34,572 bases of DNA from an uncultured Coprococcus sp. (GTDB lineage Bacteria; Bacillota; Clostridia; Lachnospirales; Lachnospiraceae): the NCBI GenBank assembly GCA_947632705.1, contig CANRQE010000021.1, forward strand, positions 1-34,572, written 5' to 3'. The translations under genes and the position numbers were made by a program. Shown here piece after piece: positions 26,147-34,572 of the stretch. The notes beneath the pieces were generated by a model. It made no database searches. It saw nothing but the letters and a program-made list of their open reading frames with translations, and was not told the origin of the DNA. Numbering within the stretch: position 1 is the first letter of the stretch; every line of letters starts with the position of its first letter.

Positions 26147-27190
26147 TTACACCGTTCTTCTTAAAAACGGAATTTTTTTCATGATCCAGACCACAATATA
26201 GGAAAGCAGAAAAATGATCAGGATCAGGCAGGGCAGACTCCAGCCTATATTATATTCAAAAGGATTAAAGCCTATTTCTTTCAAAATTGCTCTGACAAAT
26301 AGCATATGTACAAGATATACGCCAAAAGAATACTCGTCTATATCCTGCAGGATACGGTTCAGCCAGCCCAGACCCTTCCAGTTTGTATATAAAAATATGC
26401 CAAAGATACCAACAGCCTGCATTACCACGAAAACAGAGGAATAGCTAAAAAAGACTTCCAGACTGTCGATATGATTCTTCCAACGCAGACAGCTCAGCAA
26501 AACCAAAGCCAATGTACCGGCTATAAAGAGCGCCCAGTATATTTCTGCTTTTTTCCTCAAAATTCCTTCCTTCATCCCGTACCCACAAAACAGCCAGAAC
26601 GGATAAATCGTAGCGGTATGAATATAAAATCCGCATTTTATATCCCAGATATGCAGGATCGGAAGCAAAGAAAGGAAGCACAGATACACTGCAAGTAAAT
26701 ACCGCAAGTCATTGTCCGTGCTTGCCTCCGCCGCTTTTTTATAAAACGGAAGCAGCAGATATAAGCCAAGCAGACAATATAAATACCACATATGCGACCA
26801 CGAAGTTCCGGCAAAAATCTCATATAAATCATTGAGAAACACGCGGATCCCCACTGGCTTCTGTTCCACCGTCATTTCATAAATAATATACATCATGCCC
26901 CAAAAAACAATGGCAAGCAGAACTCTTCCGATATATTTTCCAAACAGCTTTTTGTAGGTCAGACTTCTGTTCCGGTCGAGCAGAAGCGCCCCGGTTACCA
27001 TCAGAAAACACGGAACTGCCCACATCAGGCAATTCAGGATTGTATGACATATCAGCATGCAGTTTTCAGAAGCAGAATCCGGAAACAGCACAATCGATGC
27101 ATAAACGGTATGAATCCCTATAATTGCAATACAGGCAAAGGCCCTGACATGATTATATCTATCGTTCCTTAAATTATTCGTCTTTTCCAT
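26147..27190 (-). CDS. Acyltransferase family 3 membrane protein
   Basis: A 347-residue integral membrane protein with about ten hydrophobic segments. It starts NHVRAFACIAIIGIHTVYAS, the typical first helix of Acyltransf_3 (OafA/WecH) enzymes with its conserved His, and has DLYEIFAGTSWSHMWYLYCL (about 110-130), also typical of this family. Members O-acetylate or O-acylate cell-surface sugars, peptidoglycan or exopolysaccharide; the acceptor here is unknown. It is the last gene of the minus-strand surface cluster, 35 bases after the lipoprotein gene, so modification of wall polymers or glycans linked to those proteins is possible. The ribosome site is weak. Confidence 0.85.
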   Translation of the reverse strand: MEKTNNLRNDRYNHVRAFACIAIIGIHTVYASIVLFPDSASENCMLICHTILNCLMWAVPCFLMVTGALLLDRNRSLTYKKLFGKYIGRVLLAIVFWGMMYIIYEMTVEQKPVGIRVFLNDLYEIFAGTSWSHMWYLYCLLGLYLLLPFYKKAAEASTDNDLRYLLAVYLCFLSLLPILHIWDIKCGFYIHTATIYPFWLFCGYGMKEGILRKKAEIYWALFIAGTLALVLLSCLRWKNHIDSLEVFFSYSSVFVVMQAVGIFGIFLYTNWKGLGWLNRILQDIDEYSFGVYLVHMLFVRAILKEIGFNPFEYNIGWSLPCLILIIFLLSYIVVWIMKKIPFLRRTV

Positions 27191-27225
27191 CTATCCAAAT
27201 CACTTTTCTGTCCATCTGTCAAAAA

Positions 27226-28005
27226 TCAATATACCAGACCGTCGTCCAGACATCCCTCATCACCCGGATAGTTCTCTTCCGGAACCTCAATAACCGGCAC
27301 TTCCGTAGACGGAAGCATTGTATTCGGTGTCTCTGCTGATGGCGCCTGCGTTGTCGGTGTTGTTTCCACTTCCGGCTGCTCTGCAGGAATTGGTGCGGCT
27401 GTTCCGGAGCTGCCGCCACCATTTGAAGGAGCCGGCGTGTTCTCCGCTTCTTTTCGTGCTATCTCTGCATCTTTCGTGGATACTGACTTTTTATCACTGA
27501 TACTTGTATAGGTGAGAAAGACAATTTCATCCTCAAAGCATAACTTGCATTCCGTAAAATCTTCGAACGGCAAATCATGCAGCTCATAAGAGTTCCCGTC
27601 TTCATATACAATCCGGATATCATATGCAGGATTCTCTGAGTCCCGTTCCTCCTGATCCTTATAATAAAGAATCCGTTCTTCCTTCTCTGCAAAAACATCA
27701 TCTGCATCCAGAAGATTTCCAGAATATTCAGTATCCTCAGAGGCCTTAACCCAAAACTCTATGACGGGCTGGCCGGTGGTATTGGTCATATGTATTTCAT
27801 ACGCACCCGTTTCCGGTTTCCCAATGGATTTTACAACTTCTTCCTCCGTTGTTATTTCCTCTGTAGTAAGCACCGTAGCAGCTTCTGTCATATCCTCTGA
27901 AATTCCCACAGGCACCTCTGCTGCCGATTCTGTCTTATTTCCGCAGCCAGTCATACAAAAAGTGAGGCCAAACAGCCCGATATAAAGAAAAATTCGTTTT
28001 TTCAT
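27226..28005 (-). CDS. Hypothetical lipoprotein with Thr/Pro-rich tail
   Basis: A 259-residue protein with signal peptide and lipobox FCMTGC (lipidated Cys21). Residues 25-70 are rich in Thr, Glu and Val. A folded segment of about 110 residues follows (65-175: GAYEIHMTNTTGQPVIEFWV, AEKEERILYYKDQEERDSE, YDIRIVYEDGNSYELHDLPF). Residues 185-245 are a low-complexity linker of Pro, Thr, Ser and Glu, then an acidic end PGDEGCLDDGLVY. I do not recognise a family; the middle looks like a small beta-sandwich. GGAAAGG lies before the ATG. It follows the Fn3/transglutaminase gene by 25 bases, so membrane anchoring or assembly of that protein is one possible role. Confidence 0.8.
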   Translation of the reverse strand: MKKRIFLYIGLFGLTFCMTGCGNKTESAAEVPVGISEDMTEAATVLTTEEITTEEEVVKSIGKPETGAYEIHMTNTTGQPVIEFWVKASEDTEYSGNLLDADDVFAEKEERILYYKDQEERDSENPAYDIRIVYEDGNSYELHDLPFEDFTECKLCFEDEIVFLTYTSISDKKSVSTKDAEIARKEAENTPAPSNGGGSSGTAAPIPAEQPEVETTPTTQAPSAETPNTMLPSTEVPVIEVPEENYPGDEGCLDDGLVY

Positions 28006-28030
28006 CTTATTTCCTTTCCGGTTTTGTTAG

Positions 28031-30190
28031 TTAATTTTCCCGATGGTAATTCTGATATTTCCATGTTCCCCGAGTTCCGTATGTAAACATATATCCTTTA
28101 TCTACTGTCGAATATAATGTAAAGTCCGGATCACATACATAGATTTTTCCATTCATTTCAATCTCTACCCAGCCGTGCTCTCCGATTCCGCCCCTTTGAA
28201 GCGGCACATAGCCAAAAACATAGTGGGCGTCATAACCCAGCAGAATTGCCATCTGATAGAAGGTGCACGCCATAACATGGCAATTTCCGCGATAATTTTT
28301 AAATCCATATAAGGAATACCATTTACATTTGGTATATCCCGCAGGAACCGGATCATCATAAAAACGCTCGTACGGCATCCCACAGGCCCATTCAAAAGCC
28401 GCTCTCAGATTCCAGCCTACTTTATCCAAAACCTGTGCCGCCATTTCCTGTTCCTCGGAATTTATCACTATCTTCCCAAGCGTATCATAGCCGCTGACCG
28501 AAATCCTTCCGTCTCCGGTCACACACCGGACCGTGAATCTGTAAGCAGTATCCTTTTTTGCTCCTTTCCAGAGATAATTGGCAGATGTAGTATTTGCAAT
28601 TCCGATCCATGAACCACCGTCAGTTTTATAATATATACGGTACTTTTCCGCTCCGCCTACCGGGTTCCAGGTAATCCGGATACCATTGTTTTCTTTTTTT
28701 ACATTGGTTATAGCAGGCGTCTCTAATCGTTGAAAGGATGTACCAACATTATTATAACTGCTCTCGCTGCTATGATTCAATGCTTTTACCGTATAAAAAT
28801 AATTTTTTCCGATTGTCGCATTAACCGTATATGTCGTATCTGTCGTTTCTTTCAGAAACTTCCATCCGGAACCGGATTTATAGTACACCCGGTATCTTGA
28901 TGCACCGGCCACATGATTCCAGGTGATTACAACGCCGGAATTATTTGCTTCTATTTTTGAAATCTCAGGCTGCAGCAGTCGTGTAACGCTTATACCTGCA
29001 TGGTCATAACCGCTTATGGAATCTTTACTGATACAGCGCACCGTAAAGGTATAATCCGTTCCTCCTTTTGCACCTGTCCAAGTGTAACCGGCCGCCGTTG
29101 TATCCGCCAACCTTATCCATTTACCGGAACCAATCTTATAATAGATACGATACTTTTCTGCGCCGGTCACGTCCTTCCAGCTGATTTGCACTCCATCTTT
29201 TGTGTTTTTTGCATATGTAAGCTTTGGCGCAGCCATGCAGGTTATCGTTTTTCCTGCCGCATCAAAATCACTGGTATAGTTCTTACCGTCACGACTGACA
29301 CACCGTACCGTAAACGTATATCTGGTTCCATTCTCTGCTTTGTTCCATATAAAACTTGCTGCCTGCGTATCCCCTGCTTTCGTCCAGCCTCCGGTACCCA
29401 ATCTGTAAAACACACGATATTTTTCCGCACCGGCCACCTGATCCCAGCAAATCTTCACTCCGCCATCTACATTTTCCACATCCGTCAATTTTGGTGCCTT
29501 CAAATATACAAAACTCATGCCCTGACTGTCATATCCGCTGGTGCAGCATTTACTATCGCTGCTGATACAACGGACTGTAAAGGTATAGGACACGCCGGCC
29601 TCCGCCCCGTTCCACATATAATCTGTATCTGTTGTCTCTGCAAGTCTGTTCCAGCTGCCGTTTCCGGTCTTATAATAGATACGATACTTTTCTGCCCCTG
29701 TTACCTGATTCCAGCTGATGCTGATACCGGGATTCAGGCTGCTCACTTTTGTAAGCTCCGGCGCGGCAATATACCGGATACTTTTCCCGGTTCTGTCAAA
29801 ACGATCTCCTATATCCGAAGAACGCTTACTGATACAGCGGACTGTAAAAGTATACGTCGTTCCGCTCTTGGCTCCGGTCCATATATATCCGGTTGACGCA
29901 GTATCCCCAATTTTCGTCCATGCACCGTTTCCGGTTCTGTAATACACTCTGTAGGTCACATCACCTGATACTCTTTCCCAGGTTATTTTTACGCCTCCAT
30001 CTACATTTTCCACACCAAGCAGCTTCGGTATTACCGGAGAAACGGATATTCTGTCCTCCAGAATCATACTTACTTCCGGTGCATCCTCCGCATCTGCATA
30101 TGCCGCCGTTCCTGTCAGCAGACAGACAAGAAACATGATCGACGAAATAACTACGATAAGTATATTCTTTTTTAAGAACTTTTTTCTCAT
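28031..30190 (-). CDS. Secreted six-Fn3 protein with C-terminal transglutaminase-like domain
   Basis: From the start at 30190 the protein has 719 residues. A signal peptide ends near TAAYADAED (about 34). Six Fn3-like modules of about 85-90 residues follow (about 46-575), each with W near GVKITW, the KYRIYYKTG strand, a W before L/I-A-D-T-T and YTFTVRC. The C-terminal 141 residues resemble a transglutaminase-like Cys protease fold, with candidate triad C637 (RGNCHVMA), H672 (GEHGWVEI) and D687 (VCDPDF). It could be a wall peptidase or cross-linking enzyme displayed by the Fn3 stalk. No LPXTG or cell-wall-binding domain is seen. GAGG eight bases before the ATG decides the start over one 60 bases upstream. 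Confidence 0.88.
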   Translation of the reverse strand: MRKKFLKKNILIVVISSIMFLVCLLTGTAAYADAEDAPEVSMILEDRISVSPVIPKLLGVENVDGGVKITWERVSGDVTYRVYYRTGNGAWTKIGDTASTGYIWTGAKSGTTYTFTVRCISKRSSDIGDRFDRTGKSIRYIAAPELTKVSSLNPGISISWNQVTGAEKYRIYYKTGNGSWNRLAETTDTDYMWNGAEAGVSYTFTVRCISSDSKCCTSGYDSQGMSFVYLKAPKLTDVENVDGGVKICWDQVAGAEKYRVFYRLGTGGWTKAGDTQAASFIWNKAENGTRYTFTVRCVSRDGKNYTSDFDAAGKTITCMAAPKLTYAKNTKDGVQISWKDVTGAEKYRIYYKIGSGKWIRLADTTAAGYTWTGAKGGTDYTFTVRCISKDSISGYDHAGISVTRLLQPEISKIEANNSGVVITWNHVAGASRYRVYYKSGSGWKFLKETTDTTYTVNATIGKNYFYTVKALNHSSESSYNNVGTSFQRLETPAITNVKKENNGIRITWNPVGGAEKYRIYYKTDGGSWIGIANTTSANYLWKGAKKDTAYRFTVRCVTGDGRISVSGYDTLGKIVINSEEQEMAAQVLDKVGWNLRAAFEWACGMPYERFYDDPVPAGYTKCKWYSLYGFKNYRGNCHVMACTFYQMAILLGYDAHYVFGYVPLQRGGIGEHGWVEIEMNGKIYVCDPDFTLYSTVDKGYMFTYGTRGTWKYQNYHREN

Positions 30191-30297
30191 ACTTTTATCC
30201 TCTATTTTGATTGTTATGCAGGTCCTAAACAGGTTCCGGCTTTTTCTCATGTAATCTTCAGGAATCTTTCTCTCAGGCAGTTTTCTATATCCTCCTG

Positions 30298-33200
30298 TTA
30301 TTTCGTTACAGTAATACTCTTTCCGTTCTTATCATAGTCTCCTAACATTTTGCCGTCATAAGCTCTGACTGTATACTCATAGGTTGTGCCTGCTTTTACG
30401 GAAGTATCTGTATAAGACACCGTGCTTCCGCCGTTTACAACTGCAAGTCTGCTCCAGGAGCCGCCTTTTGTTCTTCTGTATACATAGTAGCTGTTGGCTC
30501 CGCTTACTTTGCTCCAGCTTACCTTCACGCCATTGGAAACCTTGGTCGGCGTATTCACGGTCGGTTTGCCGATACTTGTTGTAGAGGCAAGAATTGTGAT
30601 GCTTTTGCCATTCTTATCATAATCTCCTAAGGTCTTGCCGTCATAGGCACGAACCGTATACTCATAGGTTGTGCCGGCTTTTACGGAAGTATCTGTATAA
30701 GACACCGTGCTTCCGCCGTTTACAACTGCAAGTCTGCTCCAGGAGCCGCCTTTTGTTCTTCTGTATACATAGTAGCTGTTGGCTCCGCTTACCTTGCTCC
30801 AGCTTACTTTCACGCCGTTGGATACCTTGGTCGGTGTGTTCACGGTCGGTTTGCCGATACTTGTTGTGGAAGCAGGGATTGTGATACTCTTGCCATTCTT
30901 GTCATAATCGCCTAAGGTCTTTCCGTCATAAGCTCTGACTGTATACTCATAGGTTGTGCCGGCTTTTACTGTGGTATCCGTATAGGACACTGTGCTGCCG
31001 CCGTTTACAACTGCAAGTCTGCTCCAGGAGCCGCCCTTTGTTCTTCTGTATACATAGTAGCTGTTGGCTCCGCTTACCTTGCTCCAGCTTACCTTCACGC
31101 CGCTTGATACCTTGGTCGGTGTGTTCACGGTCGGTTTGCCGATACTTGTTGTGGAAGCAGGGATTGTGATACTCTTGCCATTCTTGTCATAATCGCCTAA
31201 GGTCTTTCCGTCATAAGCTCTGACCGTATACTCATAGGTTGTGCCGGCTTTTACTGTGGTATCTGTGTAGGATACCGTGCTGCCGCCGTTCACAACTGCG
31301 AGCCTGCTCCAGGAACCACCCTTTGTCCTTCTGTATACATAGTAGCTGCTGGCTTCGCTTACCTTGCTCCAGCTTACCTTCACGCCGTTTGATACCTTGG
31401 TTGGAGTATTCACGGTCGGTTTGCCGATACTTGTTGTGGAAACAGGGATTGTAATGCTCTTGCCAGTCTTGTCGTAATCGCTGGTGACACTCTTTCCATC
31501 GGAAGAAATACAGCGGACTGTAAAGGTATACTTTGTTCCGCTTTTGGCGCCTGCCCATGTATAGCTGGTTGCAGTTGTGTCTGCAAGATTGGTCCAGCTG
31601 CCGCTTCCGGTCTTGTAATATACTCTGTACTTGGCTGCGCCTGTCACCTTGCCCCAGCTAAGCTTCACGCCGCCGTTTACATTGCTTACGCCGGAAAGCT
31701 CTGGTGCTGCAATATAGGTGATACTCTTTCCGGTCTTATCATAGTTACTGGTAAATTTCTTTCCGTCACTGCTGACACACCGAACTGTAAAGGTATACTT
31801 CGTTCCACTTTTGGCTCCCTTCCAGATATAACTGGTAGAGGTCGTGTCTGCAAGTTTGGTCCATTTGCCGGTACCTGTTTTGTAATATATGCGATATTTT
31901 TCTGCTCCTTCCACTTTGCCCCATGCAACCTTGATTCCACCAGTTACATTCTCTACTTTGGAAACTTTAGGTGTTGATAAGGTATTATCTATAACAGTTA
32001 TATTAACAGAAATTTTATAGAAGCCATTTTTCATAACTGCTGTGATTTTTGCAGTTCCCGCTCCGACTCCTGTTATCTGCCCCTTGCTGCTGACGGCAGC
32101 AACTGAAGTATCGGAACTGCTCCATATAAAATTATTTGCATTCAATAAATTATTAACATCATTGCCAGGATTCTTTAAATAATATTCTACGCTGATTTTC
32201 TCCCCCACTTCTATTCCTGATTTGTATATCTGCAATGTCGGAACGTATGTATAACTTTCCAGTTCACCCCAAATGATTCCGGAAGTTGTCGTGGCCTCAT
32301 CAAAGGTCTCCGTTGCAATCTGAATATTTTGTGTGACTGTCCTGTTGGAAGGTTTGCTGCAATCAGCTTTATCATTTCCCATTCCAAAACACTGTACCCA
32401 GTAATAGCTGCCATTCACAACCGCACAACCAATCCCAATCGTTGTATAATCGCTATTTAATATATTTTCTCTATGGCCCTCCGATGCCATCCACATAGAC
32501 ATTGCTCCGGAAGCATTGGATGCGCCGCAAGTAAGGTTTTCACCATACATCATATTATTGATATCAAAACAGGAAGATCCATCCGGACGTGTATGAGAAA
32601 ACAAAATTGCACTCTCAACAGCTCTCTGCATGGCTGTATCCATAAGCTCTGCATTCATAACCAATGCAGGCGCACCTGCTTCTGCTCTTTTTTCATTGAC
32701 TATTTCAAGGACCTCATAGGCATAATTATAGTTAAGGTTTGCTGATACAGTTATATGTTCCACCGTCCGTAAACCATTTGAACCGAAGGAAGCAAGTTTG
32801 GTATTTTTTGCTGTTATTTTTGTAACCGTTTCAAATGCATGAGACGCAACAAAATTCACAGAAGCGGGAAGTGTAATATTCTTAAGATTTGTACAACCGC
32901 CAAAAGCATATCTGTAAATTTCAGTTACACCCTCATTCAAATTTACTGTAGTAAGTGCGCTGTCATTTAAAAAAGCCTGGTATGGAACGTCAGTTAATCC
33001 ATAACTGGAAAAACTCTTTAAAGATCTGCATTCTCCGAAGGCTGCACTACTGATCTCTGTTATATTCGCAGGCAATGTAACCGACGATAAAGAAGAGCAA
33101 TATGCAAATGTACGTGCATAGATTTCATTCAATCCTGTACCAAAATCAATTTCATTCAACGAAGTACATTCTTCAAACATCTCATATGCAGTTACTTTAA

Positions 33201-34212
33201 GCCCATTACCAAATTTTAGTGATTTTAGATTTTTGCATCCGTAAAAAGTAAAATTATCAGCATCCGTAACACTGTTCGGGATTGTAACGGAAGTCAATGC
33301 AGTACATTCCTGAAACGCAGACGATTCAAGTGTAGTAACACTATTTGGAATTGTAATCTGTGTCAAATATGCGTTTTTACAAAATGCACATTCACCAATT
33401 TTATTTACTGTAGCCGGAATGGTATAAGTTGTCTCCACTTTTCCACCGGGATAAGCAAAAAGTGTTTTTCCATTATCAGAAAACAGTACTCCATCTTTTG
33501 CGGAAAATACGCTGTTCCCAGAATTTACATTAAAAGATCCAATTTGTGTGTTAAAAAATGCGTATGGACTAATTTCTGTTAAATTTTTACTTATAGAAAA
33601 AGACGTTATTTTTGTATTCTGAAACGCATATGTATCGATTGAAATTACACCCGGTGCGGATATCGTTTTCAAAGAGTAACATTCTGCGAATAACGCTGTC
33701 GGTATCTCCTTTACCCCTGATGGCAGGATAATACTTTCAAGTGAGCTGCATTCTAAGAAAGAGCCTTCACTCAAAGCTGTCAGAGTATCTGGAAGTTGAA
33801 CCTTTGTCAGATTGTAACAGTCGTAAAATGCATAGATACCAATTTTTGTTATACCCTTCTCAACTACAACAGAAGTAATATTTGATCTGCTATCATACCA
33901 TGGAGCGAGATCAGAATAATCGTACATTTCCCCTGTACCGGAAATAGTCAGGGTTCCATTTGTTAAGTTCCAGGTTGCATTATCACCACAACTATTATCT
34001 AATGCACATGCAACAGGGATATTTTCATCCAAACTTTCTCCTGCATTTTTTGTGTATCCGGATGGAGCTTTTGTATCTCCCTCTTCAAGAGTCATATCAG
34101 ATGCCGCTAAAGCAGTTATGCCTATTTTTTCAAAAATCATCCCTGATATAATCCATGCACCAAAAACGCATATGAACATAAGAATAAGTCCAATCTTTTT
34201 TTTACATTTCAT
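30298..34212 (-). CDS. Large secreted LRR-CAP-Big2-Fn3 surface protein
   Basis: A 1304-residue protein. Signal peptide to about residue 37; BspA-type leucine-rich repeats (LRR_5) about 85-485, with the unit LTxITIPNSVTxLxxxAFxxC; a CAP/SCP domain about 498-612 with H540 (FSHTRPDG), E558 (YGENL) and H580 (EGHRENILN); a Big_2 Ig-like domain about 655-740 (WSSSDTSVAAVSSKGQITGV); then six Fn3 modules. The first two Fn3s (747-924) are of the YRIYYKTG kind seen in the neighbouring gene; the last four (925-1304) are 95-residue near-identical copies with YYVYRRTKGGSWSRLAVVNG. Such proteins mediate adhesion or wall attachment in gut Firmicutes. No sortase motif is present. GGAGG nine bases before the ATG fixes the start. 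Confidence 0.9.
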   Translation of the reverse strand: MKCKKKIGLILMFICVFGAWIISGMIFEKIGITALAASDMTLEEGDTKAPSGYTKNAGESLDENIPVACALDNSCGDNATWNLTNGTLTISGTGEMYDYSDLAPWYDSRSNITSVVVEKGITKIGIYAFYDCYNLTKVQLPDTLTALSEGSFLECSSLESIILPSGVKEIPTALFAECYSLKTISAPGVISIDTYAFQNTKITSFSISKNLTEISPYAFFNTQIGSFNVNSGNSVFSAKDGVLFSDNGKTLFAYPGGKVETTYTIPATVNKIGECAFCKNAYLTQITIPNSVTTLESSAFQECTALTSVTIPNSVTDADNFTFYGCKNLKSLKFGNGLKVTAYEMFEECTSLNEIDFGTGLNEIYARTFAYCSSLSSVTLPANITEISSAAFGECRSLKSFSSYGLTDVPYQAFLNDSALTTVNLNEGVTEIYRYAFGGCTNLKNITLPASVNFVASHAFETVTKITAKNTKLASFGSNGLRTVEHITVSANLNYNYAYEVLEIVNEKRAEAGAPALVMNAELMDTAMQRAVESAILFSHTRPDGSSCFDINNMMYGENLTCGASNASGAMSMWMASEGHRENILNSDYTTIGIGCAVVNGSYYWVQCFGMGNDKADCSKPSNRTVTQNIQIATETFDEATTTSGIIWGELESYTYVPTLQIYKSGIEVGEKISVEYYLKNPGNDVNNLLNANNFIWSSSDTSVAAVSSKGQITGVGAGTAKITAVMKNGFYKISVNITVIDNTLSTPKVSKVENVTGGIKVAWGKVEGAEKYRIYYKTGTGKWTKLADTTSTSYIWKGAKSGTKYTFTVRCVSSDGKKFTSNYDKTGKSITYIAAPELSGVSNVNGGVKLSWGKVTGAAKYRVYYKTGSGSWTNLADTTATSYTWAGAKSGTKYTFTVRCISSDGKSVTSDYDKTGKSITIPVSTTSIGKPTVNTPTKVSNGVKVSWSKVSEASSYYVYRRTKGGSWSRLAVVNGGSTVSYTDTTVKAGTTYEYTVRAYDGKTLGDYDKNGKSITIPASTTSIGKPTVNTPTKVSSGVKVSWSKVSGANSYYVYRRTKGGSWSRLAVVNGGSTVSYTDTTVKAGTTYEYTVRAYDGKTLGDYDKNGKSITIPASTTSIGKPTVNTPTKVSNGVKVSWSKVSGANSYYVYRRTKGGSWSRLAVVNGGSTVSYTDTSVKAGTTYEYTVRAYDGKTLGDYDKNGKSITILASTTSIGKPTVNTPTKVSNGVKVSWSKVSGANSYYVYRRTKGGSWSRLAVVNGGSTVSYTDTSVKAGTTYEYTVRAYDGKMLGDYDKNGKSITVTK
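30301..31440 (-). repeat. Four tandem 285-bp Fn3-coding repeats
   Basis: A common anchor (AGGTTGTGCC on the plus strand) recurs at 30381, 30666, 30951 and 31236, exactly 285 bases apart. Each unit encodes 95 residues, and the four units end at the stop codon. Copies differ by few substitutions, which implies recent expansion or ongoing homogenisation. Confidence 0.93.
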
Positions 34213-34326
34213 GTTCTCTTACCTCCACTGTATATACCCTTTAATCAAAAATTATCCCGCCAAAAATCACAATCAATCTGCATAATTTATCGGATGTTGC
34301 CGCTTAGGTAATTCTTTTGAATTATA
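34213..34326. other. Intergenic region between two Fn3-tail surface genes
   Basis: Contains a six-base inverted repeat just past the stop at 34327 (34309-34324) without a T-run. I see no convincing promoter, so the gene at 30298 may be read through from its neighbour. Confidence 0.4.
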
Positions 34327-34572
34327 TTATTTCGTTACAGTAATACTCTTTCCGTTCTTATCGTAGTCTCCTAAGGTCGTGCCGTCATAAGCTCTGACCG
34401 TATAGTCATAGGTCGTGCCGGCTTTTACGGAAGTATCTGTATAAGACACCGTGCTTCCGCCGTTTACAACTGCAAGTCTGCTCCAGGAGCCGCCTTTTGT
34501 CCTTCTGTATACATAGTAGCTGTTGGCTCCGCTTACCTTGCTCCAGCTTACCTTCACGCCGTTTGATACCTT
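34327..34572 (-). CDS. 3' end of a second Fn3-tail surface protein (cut by window edge)
   Basis: Only the last 81 codons are in the window; the frame stays open to the right edge and the true start lies beyond it. The peptide is one Fn3 module of the YYVYRRTKGGSWSRLAVVNG type and ends DYDKNGKSITVTK, identical to the end of the 1304-residue protein. Aligned base by base with 30298-30543, I count about 14 differences in 246, roughly 94% identity. It is therefore a paralogue, or the product of gene conversion, rather than an unrelated gene. An internal ATG at 34557 is in mid-domain and not a start. Confidence 0.85.
   Translation of the reverse strand, partial: KVSNGVKVSWSKVSGANSYYVYRRTKGGSWSRLAVVNGGSTVSYTDTSVKAGTTYDYTVRAYDGTTLGDYDKNGKSITVTK

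Noticed and set aside
29000..29896. 298-codon open frame on the plus strand
   Set aside because: It is exactly antisense to the Fn3 repeats of the minus-strand surface gene, is rich in Cys, His and Arg and has no ribosome site or domain; the repeated sense codons keep the frame open.
30301..31440. CRISPR-like regular repeats
   Set aside because: The 285-base unit is uniform coding sequence with no short repeat/unique spacer alternation; it encodes Fn3 modules.

Overview
The window looks like chromosome of a gut-type Clostridia, most likely a Lachnospiraceae. The reasons are moderate G+C, strong GGAGG-type ribosome sites, intrinsic terminators everywhere, an electron-bifurcating NfnAB pair beside an NADP-type glutamate dehydrogenase, a fructose PTS operon with its own HPr and enzyme I, and large secreted proteins built from BspA-type leucine-rich repeats, CAP, Ig-like and fibronectin type III (Fn3) modules. 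I cannot fix the genus from sequence alone. Almost every gene is on the minus strand; only two small genes near 13 kb are on the plus strand.

Reading down the minus strand from the left edge: 1-3.8 kb holds guaA (its last few codons lie outside the window), mutY and a lipoprotein S41 (CtpA-type) protease. 4.0-8.0 kb is a cell-wall cleavage module: ftsE, ftsX, then two tandem paralogous coiled-coil M23 endopeptidases that are the obvious FtsEX clients, followed by the S41 protease. 8.1-11.5 kb holds a PucR/CdaR-type regulator, a shared sugar-ABC ATPase (MsmX/UgpC type) with its own terminator, and a YitT-family membrane protein.

11.8-15.3 kb is a mixed block: a membrane-anchored LytR_C-domain protein with a good promoter, a divergent SDR oxidoreductase resembling YmfI (EF-P modification), an 85-residue zinc-ribbon protein with its own promoter and a shared bidirectional terminator, an ArsP_2-type metal exporter with a His/Cys-rich loop, and a YczE-type membrane protein. 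15.5-19.4 kb is redox and nitrogen metabolism: gdhA and the nfnA-nfnB (gltA) pair. Both transcription units have their predicted promoter embedded in a long inverted repeat that would also form the terminator hairpin of the gene upstream.

20.0-25.8 kb is a complete fructose operon in the order fruR-fruK-fruA-ptsH-ptsI, with tight spacing, a TATAAT promoter and an array of repeated operator-like sequences in helical phase. 26.1-34.6 kb is a surface and secreted-protein region: a 1304-residue LRR-CAP-Big2-Fn3 protein whose last four Fn3 modules are a nearly exact 285-bp tandem repeat, a six-Fn3 protein ending in a transglutaminase-like domain, a Thr/Pro-rich lipoprotein and a membrane acyltransferase, closed by one terminator. 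At the right edge the 3' end of another gene repeats the same Fn3 tail at about 94% nucleotide identity, so the locus is a family being shuffled by recombination. I found no tRNA, rRNA, CRISPR array, insertion sequence or prophage.
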